A DNA stretch of 64,000 bases from Clostridia bacterium (GTDB lineage: Bacteria; Bacillota; Clostridia; Oscillospirales; Acutalibacteraceae), in contig JAFWYB010000046.1 in NCBI GenBank assembly GCA_017517865.1, positions 1 through 64,000 on the forward strand, read 5' to 3'. Numbering within the stretch: position 1 is the stretch's first letter; the number at the start of each line of letters is the position of its first letter. Positions 17,702-32,700 of the stretch are shown here, in pieces. The notes beneath the pieces were generated by a model. The model was not told where the DNA came from. It saw only the letters and a list, made by a program, of their open reading frames with translations, and did no database searches. Position numbers and translations under genes: made by a program.

Positions 17702-20700
17702 ATGAAAGTTGGTAAAAAAGTACTAAGCTGTATACTTGCCATTATTATGATAGTATCCAGCGTATCAGTGTGCTTTGGTGTTCTCGGTGCGGATGCTGCT
17801 ATCGAGTCACTTATGGGCCAGATCGAGCTTCACCACGCAAGCCTGATCGACCTTATCGAAGCTGCTGGTAAGGACAATGCGACAGAAGAGGATACCAAAA
17901 AGGTAATCTCTTCGGCAGGTACGAATAAGTGGGCGGTTGAACGTGACACGTCAATTTCGTCGTGGCACTGGGTAACCTATGCCTATGCTCAGGCTGCCAA
18001 GAGTGTCGCAGACGGCAATGTAGATACATTTGCTGATATCTACAATGCAATCAAGGGTAAAATACAGACAGAGCTCAATTCGAACTCAACAGGTCGTATG
18101 CCCCTTGCACGTTACGAAGAAATTCTGAAGGTATTTGCTTTTGGTGAAGACGTAAGCAAAAACGCTGCAGACACCACCTACTCATCAGGCGGTGAAGTAA
18201 CTCTTGATATCAAGGCAGGCTTCAACATCCTTCAGTATAAGGATGAAGGATATCAGAATCTTCCTGACGAAAACAATAAGGAAGGCCTCGATCTTTACAA
18301 GGGTATTCTTACTGTTACAAAAACACAGACTGCCGGTGGTAACTATGCCATTACTGCTGACGGCATCAACTTTGAGTCAATCACTCAGGATGCTGATACT
18401 ATAGCCAGAGCTCTTACTGCTGTTAAGTCTCTTATTGGTGAATTCATCAACCTCGCGGGCGATTGGTTTACTCTTGACTTTGCGGCTATGGATACAGAAG
18501 AGCTTTCAGCTAAGGTTTTCGAAATCGCTGAAAGTATTCAGTCATTTGAAACTGAAATCTTAACCGCAGGTATCTCCAGTGCTGAAGAAATCTGGGATAA
18601 CTTCGTTATGCCCGAATTAGCTGTTGAGAAGACATGGGAAGAGGTTCAGGCTTGGTACACAGGCGAAGTTCTCGGCTATGTTGCACCCGCTTACGCTGAT
18701 GCATATCAGGCTAAGTTTGAAGAGCTCTTTACAAGAGCAAGCACTGAAACAACAGGCGTAGCCCTTCTTCAGACATATAATGAAATCAATGCTGAAATAG
18801 AGAAGCTCAAAAAGGTTCAGGCCTACAACGGTAAAGAGAACGTAAATTACTTCAACAACATCACAGCTGCTTTTGCAAGCAAAGACGGCTATGCAGGTGA
18901 TGCTTACTATAACAACGTTCTTAACCGTATTACAAAGCTTGGTCATAAAATTGCCGAAGCTTATGCTCAGGAAAACTATGTTGACTTTGTAAATCAGTTC
19001 AAGCAAATTCTTGACACAGCTAACACAACACATTCACTTCGTACTCCCGAAGAGTCCGAAGCACTTGGCCATATCTGGGAAAAGTGCGCTGCTACCCCCT
19101 GCACAGAAACCTGCACAGCAGCTGAGTGCACAATGACAGAAGCACACTGTGTACACTATGACTATCTCCAGGCTGAAAAGTTTGTATTAGAAGCAACAGA
19201 AACAATTGCTGTCTTCAATACATATGTATTCCCTTACATCACTGACTCTACCGGTGCTGTAGTATGGTCATACCTTAAGAATCTTGATGACAATGCTGTT
19301 GCTAACGGCGACTTTGCACAGGGTGAAACAATCAACCTTGAAGATGCAGGCAACTGGAACAAGTTTACATCACAGTATAACGTATATTCACTTAACGTTG
19401 GCGGTAAGGAATATATCGACGCAAAGGTTGCAATGGACGCTGTTATAAACGGTGTTAACCAGGCAGTTCTTGCAGGTGCTACATACCCCATCATCCAGAA
19501 CCTTTATAACGCTATGCTTGATGCAGGCTATAAGAAGTGTGCAGAGGTTGCTAACGACCCCGCAACAGCTGACCTCTTCAAGGGAATCTTCGGTGAAGAA
19601 GGTATGAAGCCCTATGATGATTTCATCAAGGACCTTAAGAGACGTGCTGCTAACCGTGTCTATGACCTCACAAACCGCGTTTATGAGTATTATGAAGAAG
19701 GCGGAAACAAGGTTACATATTATAACTTCGAAATCATTCTCCTTGCTTACGCTGCTGTTGTTGCAGAGGCTACACCTGCACAGCTCGGTCAGTTCCTCAG
19801 AGCCGAGCCCGTATATAGTGCAGATGAGTTTATAGCAGAGGGTCTTCCCGCTCATAATCTTGATGAGATTACAGTACTCTACAACAGTGTTAACGAGGCT
19901 CAGCAGGGTGAGGCAGAATCAATCATCCAGCAGGCAAACAACTACAAAACAGCTCTTGAAAGCCTCAGAAAGAATGGCGGTAACGACGTAAGCATCCGTA
20001 AGTGGCTCTTCTCACAGGGCGGCATCACAGGCGCTCCCGGCCAGGGTGATTCAGGTACAGCTGATACATCACGCGTATGGAAAAAGGCTCCCGACAGTGC
20101 AATGAGCTATGCTAAGATTCAGGAGCTCCTTGATGCAGTTGGTCTTAAGACAACCGCTCAGGCTGAAGCTCTTGTTGAAGAGCTTATCGCAAACCTTGAC
20201 TCTATCCTTATCTCAGAGGATATGGGTTCACTTCTCGGCGGTCTTATCTTCGGTAAGAAGCACAAGACAAAGACTAATAAGACAACCGGTGAAGTAACAT
20301 ACGGTTACATCGGTTACACAACTCAGTCAGATGACAGCGGTGTTGTTTTCTATCATAAAGACGACAATCTCGCTACTAATACTGCAACAAATGTTAACGG
20401 CAAATCATACCAGAAGATCAAGGCTATGGATAACCCCCTTGGTTACTGGGAAAAGGCCTATACCTTCGGCGGCGAAACAAAGAAGGTAGGTCAGGAATGT
20501 AAGGACCTTAAGGAATTCCTTGCAGCTATGATCATCAACTACCTCTTCAGCGGTGAGCTTGCAACTACTCTCTTCAAGGCTCTCAATGAGATGGTAGGTC
20601 CCATGATTTACGACATGGCAGGCGAAATGAACCTTTACCTTGAAAAAGGTACTAACGGTTGGTTCTTCCCCGCATTCCTTCGTTGTACTCTCGGTACAAT

Positions 20701-23700
20701 GCCCTGGATGTATACAGAAAACTCATCCTACGGTGCAACAGACCATGACGGTGTTCAGTTCCGCCAGTGGTTCGACGGTTCATTCAATGACGACTTTAAG
20801 AAGGCTAACTCAGACAACCCCAATGCTAAGGACGGTTGGCCCAACTATTCAAACACAAGCGACTCAACAAGAAGCATTCTCTGGGTTGCTGATCAGGCTC
20901 CTATCTACAAGCCTGACAGTGATGCTTCTCTTAAGAGAGCATACTGGGCTGAAAAAACCACAATTGCTAATGTAAGTGAGCACAAGGGCACATTCAACGG
21001 TGTTCCTGCTTCAGCATGGGAACAGCTCGACAGTAACGGCACATGGCAGATTACTGACTGGGACAGCCTCTATAAAGCTCTTGCTTCATCCACAGCCGGT
21101 TATCACGCTCTTCTTGGCGGTCTTCTTGCCGGTTCAGAAATGCAGTGGCAGCTTAAGGCTAAGGTTCTCTTTAACCTTTCAGGTTATATTCAGTTCTATG
21201 CAAACCCCGGTGATGACACCGTTTACGACGCAGTTCTTATTCCTCTTTATGAGCTCCTCGGTATCCCCGCATACAATGCAAACGGTACAGAAGCTCAGAA
21301 GCACGGTTACCGTTCAGCTTCACAGCTCGTAACAGACTGTTCATCAGGTGGTTCACTCTCTGGTAATACCTATTACATCAAGAACTTTGGTTATGATGTA
21401 TTCTATCACCTTCTTGATCCTCTTGTATACTGGCTTGAAAATACACTTCTTACTAACCCCATCGGTACAATCCTTGACCTTCTTCCCAACCTTATAGCTG
21501 CTATTGAATACAATCAGCTTTGGGAAAAGCTTCAGCATATTAATCTTTATTACTACTATTCTGTTAGTGTTGTTGTTACAAATGTAACAGGTAAGGGTGT
21601 AATGTACCTTACAAAGGATACCATTATGCCTCTTATCAACGGTCTCGGTGTTGACCTTCAGAACGGTCTTACAGGTATTCTTAAGTCATTGACTAAGGTT
21701 GTACCTACTAAGGATGGTCCGCCGTGGTCAAAGGACGAAAACGGTAATGATAAGACACCCGGCACTAACGGTGATCCCGGTGTGCAGAATCTTACAGGTT
21801 ATCTTACAGTGCCCGAAACATGGGATGAAAACGGCAACAGACTTCATGATGGCAGCGGCAAGACTGTATATTATGATTATAATGCAGATACCGGTCGCTT
21901 CAGTAATCCCACCACAGAACAGAATGCAGATAATACTAAGGTAACAATGAATGTTGCCTATAAGGATGCTGACGGCAACTACTGGCTTGCTCCCGGTAAG
22001 CTTGCCGGTACCTTCTTCGGTATGGCAGGCGAAAAGATCTTTGATCTGTTCACAAAGGACGGTAACGGTTACTCACTTGAAATTATTGCTCCCGTAAACA
22101 GAATGATGTCAATGTGTACTGCAACATATAAGCAGGTTGCAGGTATCCGTGAAACACATCACGTTTACCACCTCACTGCTGACCGTTCAGACGTGCTTAT
22201 GGTACTTCTCAAGTGGATTCTTGATGACGGTCTCCTCACAACACTTGCACCTCTCTTTGGCGACGGTCTTGCTAATATCCTCGGTGCTCTCGACGGTATG
22301 GCTCAGCCTATCGTAGGTATTCTTGTTTCACTTATTAACGAATACATCATTGACCTTTATCCCTATCTCAACACATTCACACAAGCAGACGCTGACGGTA
22401 ATTATCTTCCCTGGGCAAACAAGGAAGGAAACACAGCAGGCGCAGCGGGAACAGATTACTTCGTTCTCGGTAAATACCTCACCGAATCAGCAGGCTCAAT
22501 CGATAAGGTTAACAATGCTATCAAGAATGTAGATGACCTTATTCCCACTCTTCTTCCCACAATTCTTGACATTGTTCTTCCCATGCTTGACGGCTTCCTC
22601 GGCAAGCCCATTAAGCTCCTCGGTCAGGAAATTGACCTGAGCTTTATCAAGGACATTCTTGCTGACGAAAACAACAAGACTCTTCCTGATATCGTAGGCG
22701 CTGTTGTTTCAAGCAACGAACTTCTTCAGATAGTTGTTGAGCTTCTCTTCAATCCCACAACAGTTGTGGATGAAGAAACAGGCGCAACTGTAGAAAAGCC
22801 CGGTCTCCTTCCCGGCATCCTTGGCGGTGATATGGTTGCTAAGCTTCTTCCCACACTCGCTAAATTCGGATTTGACGTAAGCCCTGCCGGCTTCTATGCG
22901 ATGGCTAACGGTTCTAACTTCAACAATCCCGGTATTGCTAACTGGCTCGCAGAGCAGTATAACGCAGCAGTAGCAGCAGGTAAGGCAACCACACCTGAAG
23001 ACCTCAGCTGGCTCGACGTTAAGGCCCCCGCTGCAGGCTACAACTGGTATCAGGGTCAGACTCTCGACACAGCAGAACAGAAGGTAGATGCCTTCTTCAA
23101 GTTCATCACAGACCTTCTTTCACCCCTCAATCCCATTCTTTCACTCATTCTTTGCGGTGAAGATCTCACGTTCTTTGACAAACTTACACTTGAAGGTGCA
23201 AACGGCTACCAGTCAGGTATGGTTATGATTATCGAAGCTCTCGGCGTTGGTGACGTTCAGATGCCTGATGCAAACAACGCTAAATACACAGCTTCAATGT
23301 CAAATGCTAACTTCATGGAATATGTATTCGGTAACAGCGATCCCGGTTATTATAGAGATAGATATTATCCCGATAGCAGAAACTGGGTATCAGTTAACTC
23401 ACCCCTGACTCCGCTGTTCACAGCTATCCGAGCATTCCTCGTAGGTGACGATAAGGCTAATGTAACAGGTCTTCTTGAAAGTCCCCTTACAGTACTTCTC
23501 GAAGCTCTTCCCAACCTTGCATACTTCATGTACACATACTCCTATAATACAGGAGAAAAGGATGAAGTAGGTAACGACATAATCGCAAGAACATCTAACC
23601 TTGCACAGTCAATCAAGAACCTTGCAGGTGCGGTTCTCAAGATTCTCAACATCGTTGACCCCGTTCTTTCAAAGCTTCTTGAACTTGATATCGAGGCTCT

Positions 23701-26700
23701 TATTGACGAATTCCTTGATTTCGAAACACTTATCAACACTGCTCTTTCAAAGGCACTTGCTGAAGAAGGCATTGCTGATAATCAGATCGCTATTAACTCA
23801 TTTATCGACTTCGGTTCAATCGCAGTTCTCGGCGCTAAATCCGAAATATATGAGTCAAATGTAACCGCCGGCACAACTACCGGTAGCCTCGGATATATGA
23901 CGCGCTTCAACGGTGTTGCAGGTCAGGTATTTGTAACACTTGTACGTTCAATTCTTACTGAAGACTTCCTTAAGCTCTTCGGTGACCTCGTACAGAAGTG
24001 GTATCAGCGCGGTGACGCAACACCTGAAGATTCAGCACGTGTTGCAGGCATCATTCAGGAGCTCATCAACCGTTGTAAGACTCCCGTTATGACTAACGGC
24101 AAGTACGACGGTACTGCTGTTGATATCGTTGTTGGTATCCTCGTTGACCTTCTTACAGACTACGAGCCCGGTCAGGGTATCGATATGTTCTATGTAAGCA
24201 TGGGTAAAGCCCTCGACAATGCAGAGGCTACACTCGATGCTACAATGGAGATTTACGGTGTTGAGCATCAGGGCTACGACTGGTCTTCTGTTTCAACGAA
24301 TGAAAACGGCACAGTTCTCTTCACAGAAGCTGAAGTAAACGAAACACTTGACAGTCTTGACAGCGTTCTTCAGAAGGCTCTTCCCGACGTATTCAAGATT
24401 CTCTCTTCAACAGGCACACTTGACCTTTCATCACTCGGTGTTGATCTCAGTGAAACCACAAGCCTCTTTGATGTACTTGCAAAGATCGTCGGCGGCTTAG
24501 TATACTCAGATGACCTCGTAACAACAATTTACGACGCTCTTCTCGGTATCTTCGGCGGCTCAATCGGCCAGTGGTTACCTCTCGTTGCAGATGCTGGTAT
24601 TGACCTTACAGCTGCATCACTCTATAAGGAACTCGTTAAGGATAAGACCGGCAACGCAGGTGCAATTGCATACTTCTCATACGGTCTTACAGTAACAGAC
24701 GATGCTAAGGTTAACGGTGAAGACCTTACTTGGGAAATGATCAAGGAGGCTCACTCCGTTGCTTCCTACAAGTACGACGAAAACGGCAACATCGTAATGA
24801 ACGGTAATGCTCCCGCTATCGCTTACGGCGAGAAGCAGGCTACAACCGGCGAGGGTGAAAACCTCAAGTACGTTTACACATATAAGGACGATGAAACCAA
24901 GACGGTTGAACTTGCTCAGGCAGGCCTTACAAAGGATGAAGAGGGCAAGGACATCGTTGCTAAGATGGTTGACGATACAGAAGCACCCGTTAAGGAAATG
25001 GTAGCTCTCTATACACAGAAAGCAAACGCTGACGGTACTTACACCTACACCTATACAAATGATGAAGGTGAAGAAGCTACCTACACATCAGCTGTTCCAA
25101 ATCTTAAGTCCTTCGCTGTTAAAACAGACAAAAAGGACGATAAGGGCAATACAATCTATAAGAAGTATGACCTCACCGCAGAATACGATGAAACCATAGC
25201 TAAGTGGTCCTTCGGCTTCAGCGCTGACGAAAAGGACTTCTATGCAAACATCAAGGTTCTCGTTAACGCTCTCTGGGGCATCGTTGGTCCCATCGAGCCC
25301 ATCCTCGAAGCTATCTTCTTCGGCGCAGAACTTGAATCTGTAGGCAGTCCCAACGCTGCAATCAAGCTCTTTGACACATTAAATATTGAAGGTATGGATG
25401 CATACGAAGACACCATTCTTCCTCTCCTCAGAGGCTTTGGTCTTGATGCTCTTCTCACATACCTTGACACAACTATCGTTGACGGAACATCACTCCGCGA
25501 TGCTCTCAACGCTAAGCGCGGCGAGAAATTCCCCGGCGCAGCACAGATTCCTGCAAACCTTGTTAAGGGTAACGCAGGTGCTAAGCGTTCCTTCGGTGGC
25601 TGGGTAGATAAGGCAGGCAATGCTGTTCCCGCCGCTTATAAGGACTTCAGCCAGGGTGCAAACTACTGGTTCGAGCAGGAAGCAGCAGGCAACATCATAT
25701 GGGACGGCACATTTGATATGCAGCAGTTCCTCGTAGTTGTTGTTAACTATGTATTCTTCTTCGTAGAAATCCTTGCTGAATATCCCATCGCAACTCTTAC
25801 ACAGCTCCTTCCCACTCTCGCATACTTTATCGTAGGCGACGGTCTCACAGGTGTTGTTTCAAACCTTCTTACATTCGTAACAGTATTTACAGACAGACTC
25901 GCTCCCGTTCTTGCTGTTGATGTTAACAGCATTGGTGCAGGTCTTATGGACTATCTCGGTACAAAGACATGGTACACCTTCCAGGATAACTTCCGCTTCT
26001 ATGAGGTTGACGGTGAAAAGTACTATGATGAAATCACATATGATGAAAACGGCAATAAGGTTGTTACACGTAAACATGCTGATAATCTCGGTATCACTCT
26101 TACCGAATCAGTAATGTCCTTCGTTGCTAATATCAAGTTTGATATGGCAAAGCTTTACGGTTACGATGAACCCTACTTCAGAACCGTAACTGCATTCATC
26201 GATGCTGACGTTGAAAATCAGGCTTGGGATATCATCAACGCTCACACCAACAGTGAAGGCGTAACAGATGAAGAATATCTTGAGCAGGCAAGAAAGCTTC
26301 GTACAGAAGCAGTTACAGACTGGTTCAAGTCAATTGCTGCTCTCGGCGATCCCTTCGGTGCAAGCTATACTGACTCAACAGGCAAAACACACGACATTCC
26401 CGCGAAGTATCAGAACTATGTAAAGATTGACGCTGCTAACGGCCAGCTTACAGTTTCAAAGGCTGACGTTCTCATGTTCATCCTTGACTTCGTCTTCGAG
26501 AACACCACTCTTAAGGAGGTTCTTGCTCAGGCTCTCAAGGTTAAGGACGGCTCAATCGAAAACGATAATGCATCTGATGCAGAGCTCCTTGACAATCTTC
26601 TTACAGGTGTATTCCGCAATCCTGACGAGGTTGTTGACCTTATCACAACCCTCTTCAACGAATACACAGTAGCTGACTCTTCAAAGGTTGAGCTTATGGC

Positions 26701-29700
26701 CATTGAAGAATATCACTACGATTTCTATGACGATGACGGCAAGACAACCTATGCAGATGTAACTGCAGACGGCTATAACGGCTCAATCATCGCACGTACA
26801 AAGACTTCATACGCTATTGATAACCTTGACAAGCTTGTAGGTACAGTTCTCAACCTCTTCAAGGCTGACCTTACTAAGGAAGGCGCACTTCTCAACGGCC
26901 TTGTAGATCCTGACGACGACCTTACACTTACCAACCTTGTTGATACTCTTCTTGAAGACCTTCTCTTCACAGACGATATGATCAACAACCTTCTCGGTAT
27001 GCTTGTAGGCTTACTCGGCGGCAAGCAGGTTAACGATATCCTTGTTATGCTTCAGGATGTTCTCAAGAACGGTCTCGATCTTGACATCAGACCTGCTGCA
27101 TTCAAGGGCAACAACGAAACTCTCGATGCTCTTATCGGCGACGCTAAGACATGGAGCGAGGTTGCTAAGAATAACACCAAGTATGAATACACATATGAAA
27201 CCGGTGAGGTTAAGGACGGTAAGCCCGTAACAGAAACATGGTACGGTGCTGAAGGCCTTACAGCTACAGAAATTGACCTTGACGGTGACGGCACTAAGGA
27301 TAATGTAGCTCTTATCCCCGTTTACAACCAGATTCAGAAGGTTGTAGAAATTAAAGCAGACGATCCCGCAACAGAAGCTAACGAAGCTGAAAGTGAGTAC
27401 TACTACTATTACAACAAGGTAGTGGGTGACACTACTGAAAAGGTTGAAGTAGTTCTCAATAAGGCTAACGAAACAAAGATTACTGTAGACGGTGAAGAGA
27501 TTGCTATCACTGCTTGGATGGTAGACGATACAACATCCAAGAAGACAGCCGTTAAGTTCGATTCAGAAACAGTTAAGTGGAACGTTCAGGATATGAACGG
27601 CTTCATCGATGTAGTCTGGGCTATCCTTGAACCCCTTTCACCTGTTCTTGAATTATTCCTCACAGGTAAGAACATTGAAATCTACGGCGAAATCACAATC
27701 CGTGGCTTCGACGGTTATGAAGGCGTAATCCTTCCCATCATTGAAGCTCTCGGTGTACCCGTTCTCAAGAAGGCTGACGGTACAGCATACCTTAACAGCT
27801 TCTATGAGAACCAGAGCGTATTTGAAGCAGCTGTTTACGGCGGCCAGGGCGAAGATAACGACGGTAATTTCGTTACATATCCCGACGCTGATAAGTCAAT
27901 TCTGCTTAAGTCAATCGTAAATGCACTTCTTGCACTTGTCGATTCACTTTGCGACCGTCCTGTTTCAACTATCGCTACAATCCTTCCCTACCTTTCAAGA
28001 TTCCTTGAGTCCGATGGTATTGACATCATTCTCGGCAACCTTCTTTCACCTGTAACTGCTATCACAGACCTCATCAAGAATATCTATGATCTCGACCTTC
28101 TCGGCATGGTTAAGGGTCTCCTTTACAACCTTGCCCATAAGGCTGATGCTCCTGCAGCAGCAGAAACAGCAGCAGAATACGTTGATCAGATGATCGACGA
28201 GGCTCAGGAAGCAAACAACGGTGCAGCTATTGATGCTATCGCAGTTGTCGATAACACTGCAGACGATCCTTCAACAGATAGCGGCGCAGGTATCGACTTC
28301 GGCAAGCTCAAGTTCATGGATATCCTCTGGGATCTCATTCTTGGCATCAAGATTGAAATCGAGGGTAAGGATCCCATCGCTCTTTCAGATATCATTAACG
28401 ATCAGCTCTTTGCAACTCTCGCATCATGCGCATGGTATGACACAGAGGATGACGGCGACGTAATGATCAAGAGCCCCGTATTTGACACTACGAACCTTGA
28501 CAACAGCTATATCGAAAACAAAGATTTAGCTAATACAGAATACTATGTTGACCGTGAAACTGTTCTTCTTACAGTTCTCGAAACAATCGTATTCCAGCCC
28601 GGCGTGCGCGATCTTCTTGCAAACTTTGTTGCTATGTTCGACTTCTCAGACGAAACAATCAACAAGGATTACAGCGCATTCAACGAAGACGGCAGCATCA
28701 ATGTTAACGGTCTTCTCAGCGTACTCGTTTACGGCGTATTCAATGATCCTCAGGCTATTGAGGCTCTTCTGATCAACCTCCTTTCATGGTACAACGTTGT
28801 TTACGAGGAAGCACGTGTAGACGTTGCAGATAAGACTCTTCCCGTTGTTGAGTGGGAAGAGATCGGTATCAGTGAAGCTGAGCTCGAAAACCTTCCTGCA
28901 CAGCTTGATAACCTCATCACAGCAGTTCTTCCTCTCGTAGGCGAGCTTCTTCCCTCCTTCGGCGTAAATCTCGGTATTGACCTTAAGGGTGCAAACGTTA
29001 AGGAAGTTGTTGAAAACCTTCTTACATCACTCTTCGTTGATACAGCTGATAAGGCAGGTCTTGCTACAACAATCTTCACAGCACTCGTTAACCTCTTCGG
29101 TAAGGGTGACGGTCTCGACAGCGTTCTTGATCTCGTTTACGAGCTCACAGGCGGCGCTGACGGCGGTATCAACCTTAAGCTCACATACTTCAAGGCTCAG
29201 AGCGAAGCTATCGCAAATGTATTCGGCGAGGCTAAGACATGGGCTGAAGCATATCAGGCATTCAAGCCTGAAGACAGCGACAAGGCTGTAATTGCAAACG
29301 CAGACAGCTTCGGCGTTGAAGATTTCGACGATGTTCTTAATCTCCTTAAGGCTATCGTTGTTCCCTTCGTTCCCGTACTCAAGCTTCTCATGCTTGAAGA
29401 CGGCGACCTCGTAGTTCTTGACGGCGTAACCGTTTCCGCAGGTGACGGCTATGACAGATTCGTTATCCCCGTAGCAGAAGCTCTCGGTATAACAATCGAA
29501 AAGGACAAGAATGATGTTGCAGCTATCGCAACAGACGCAGAGTTCGCTGAATGGGTAATCGGCGGCATTCAGAAGCTCCTTGAAAAGGTTCTCAATGCTC
29601 CCGTTGCATTCATCATCGATCTTCTTCCCCAGCTTTCATTCTTCATCACATCAGAAGGCCTCGCACAGGCAGTAGAACAGCTTCTTGCTCCCGTTCTTAC

Positions 29701-32700
29701 TCTTGTTGATATGGTTAACGCTATTACAGCTAAGGAAATTGCTGTTGAAGGCGGTTCAATCCAGGCTCTCGATGTATACGCATTCCTTGCAGACCTTCTC
29801 GGCAAGATCGGTCTCGACCTTGAAGGTGTAACAGATGTTAACGGTATCGTTGACGCTCTTCTCACAGAAGAAGGCCTCATCGCTCTCATTGACGGTCTTG
29901 TAAACAAGGATAAGCAGCCCGGTGACGACAAGTACGTTGACTTCAGCTTCCTTACTAAGGACGGCAAGGGCATCTTCACACAGATTGTTGAAAAGACAGT
30001 AGCAGTTGGTAACGTTGAAACAATGCGTTACTTCGGTGCACAGACAAGCGGTAATACACGCTTTGTTAAGGGTGCAACAGCTACAAGAGCAAATACAATC
30101 GTTCAGATTATCTCTGAGCTCGTTCTTGCAGAAGACGGCCTCATCTTCGATATCCTCAATGTTGCAGGTGTTGACCTCAACGATGCTAAGAACGCAACAG
30201 TTAAGACAGTTATTGAAGGCATCACAGGCGAAAACCGTTACTGCGTACTTCAGGTACTCCTTAACTACTTCAACCACTATGAGGTTGAAAACGATCTTCT
30301 TGAATACCTTTCATTCAAGGAAGAATCCTACGATTATGAAGCATACTCAGTAGATTCAACTCTTACCTCACGTAAGGTAAGACGTGCAATCAAGAAGCTC
30401 GATAAGGCAATCCTTGCACTTATTCCCGATCTTCTCCCGCTCCTTGAAAATGTTGACTTCCTTAAGGATGCTCTCGCATCACTCAAGGATACGGACGGCA
30501 ACTATCAGGGCGTAACGCTTGCTAAGGTTGCAGAAGCAATTCTTGCAGACCTTGCAATCAACGACGGCATGATGGATACTATCGTAGGTGCACTTGTAGG
30601 TGCTCTCGGTACAGGTAGTCTTGCAGAAACTCTCAACACTATCCTTCCCATCCTCAATGACCTTCTTGAAATCAACTTCACACCTGTTGAGGTTGCTAAG
30701 AACGGCACAGCTCTTGCAGATGTAATCAACACTGCTGTTGCTGCTGCTGACCTTGAAAACGAAGACGGCACAACACGTGAAGCTACATGGGCCGACGTTG
30801 CTGCATATTACACCAACGCTGAAGGCAAGGTTGAGATTTCAGGTATCAACTGGGGTATTGATGCAGCAGCAGATCTCAACGGTAAGATTAACGCATTCGT
30901 TAACATTATCTGGGCTCTTGCAGCTGAACTCGAACCCGTACTCAACTTCCTCTTCAGAGGCGAAGATATCGTAATCAAGGGCAAGGGCGAAAACGCTCCC
31001 ACAGCTCTTACAATCAAGGGCTCAGAAGGCTACGAATATGCTATCGTTCCTCTTCTCAGAGGTCTTGCAGCTGACCAGTTCGGTACTATCAAGACTGCTG
31101 CAGAATATGAAGCAGGTAAGGGCAGTGCTGTAACTCTCACAGCTATTACAGACGGTGTACTCAATGTTGTTAACGCTCTTTGCAACTCACCTCTTGAGTA
31201 TATCCTCACACTCGTTCCTTCACTCGCATACTTCATCGAGTCAGACGGCGTTGAGAAGCTCGTTACAAACCTTCTCGCTCCCGTATTCGCACTCCTTGAC
31301 GTTGCAGAACCCGCAGTAGGCGATCTTCTTAACGATCTTCTCGGCGACGTTCTCGGCAACCTCCTTGGCGACTACATGCCCAAGGTTGACGGTATCGGTA
31401 CTCCTGCAGAGAAAACTCTCTACGGTTACTACTACACAACAGAAGACGGTACAGTTGTAGATTACTACGATGACAGTGAAGGCGCAGCATCACTTACAAC
31501 AGGCGGTAAGACATATACTCTTACACGCTACACCGGTGAAAAGGCAACAAAGACAGAAGCATACAAGACCTATACTCTTGATGAAATTGTTACCTACATC
31601 GGCACATCAGAGAACCTTGTAAATATCATAAACGACCTTGTTGGCGGTCTTATCTTCAAGGACAGCGCAACAGGTGAAGAAGCAAATGCAGCTAAGCTCC
31701 TTGCCGATGACTTCTTCGAGAAGTATGTTGCTTATGCAGTAGACATCAAGACTGAGGATACTGATAAGACCTATTTCGAAGCAGTAGTTATCGCAAACGG
31801 CGGTGCATTCGGCGGCATAGCCGGCAGCAAAATCGCTATCGCTTCAACCGACTGGAACGCAAATAACGATACAGCACACTACACCCTTACAGGTAAGGTA
31901 CGTAACGTTGTTACCGCATTCACGGTTGACATCGCTGACTCACTTGTATACCTTCTTGACAACGTTGTTTCAGAAGAACTTCTTAACGCTCTTGTTCCCG
32001 CAAATATGATGGTTGAGGGTAACATTGTAGGTACAATCATCACCAACCTCATCAATCTTATGGAAAAGGGCGACGCTAACGCAGCTCTTACACTCCTTGA
32101 TATCATCGTAGCTCTCTTCGAAGGCTATGAAATCAAGTATTCAGAGTATAAGGAACTTCCCGACTTTGAAATCGACCATACAGGCGACATCGCAGCAGAA
32201 GCTCTTCCCGGCAAGCTTGATACAATTATCAACGAAGCTCTGCCTCTCGTTCTTACACTCCTCGTTAAGGGCGAAGCTGAGGAAGGCTCAATCCTTGACA
32301 TTATCAAGACATCAGTAGCAGGTGATCTTGCTGTTGATACAAACGGTGTTGCAACAGAAACAAGAATTGAAAAGCTTGTTGCTGACATTATCGACGGCTT
32401 CGTAATCAACGGTGACCTTGACGTTATGAACCTCATCGTTAACGCTGTTGTTGATATCCTCGGCGGTACCGAAATTATCGATACCATCCTTGGTATGATC
32501 AAGATCGGCAATTACAAGCTTACAGCAGCTGACTTCAAGGCTTCAATCAATACTCACTTTGCAGGTAAGGCTCAGTATGCAGATGCAGTTAGAGCTGTAA
32601 ACGGCATTATCGGTGACGCAAAGACATGGGCAGAGGTTAAGGCTAACGCTGCTAAGACAGCTGAAGGCAAGTGCGCAATTGATGCTGATTGGGGCGTAAC

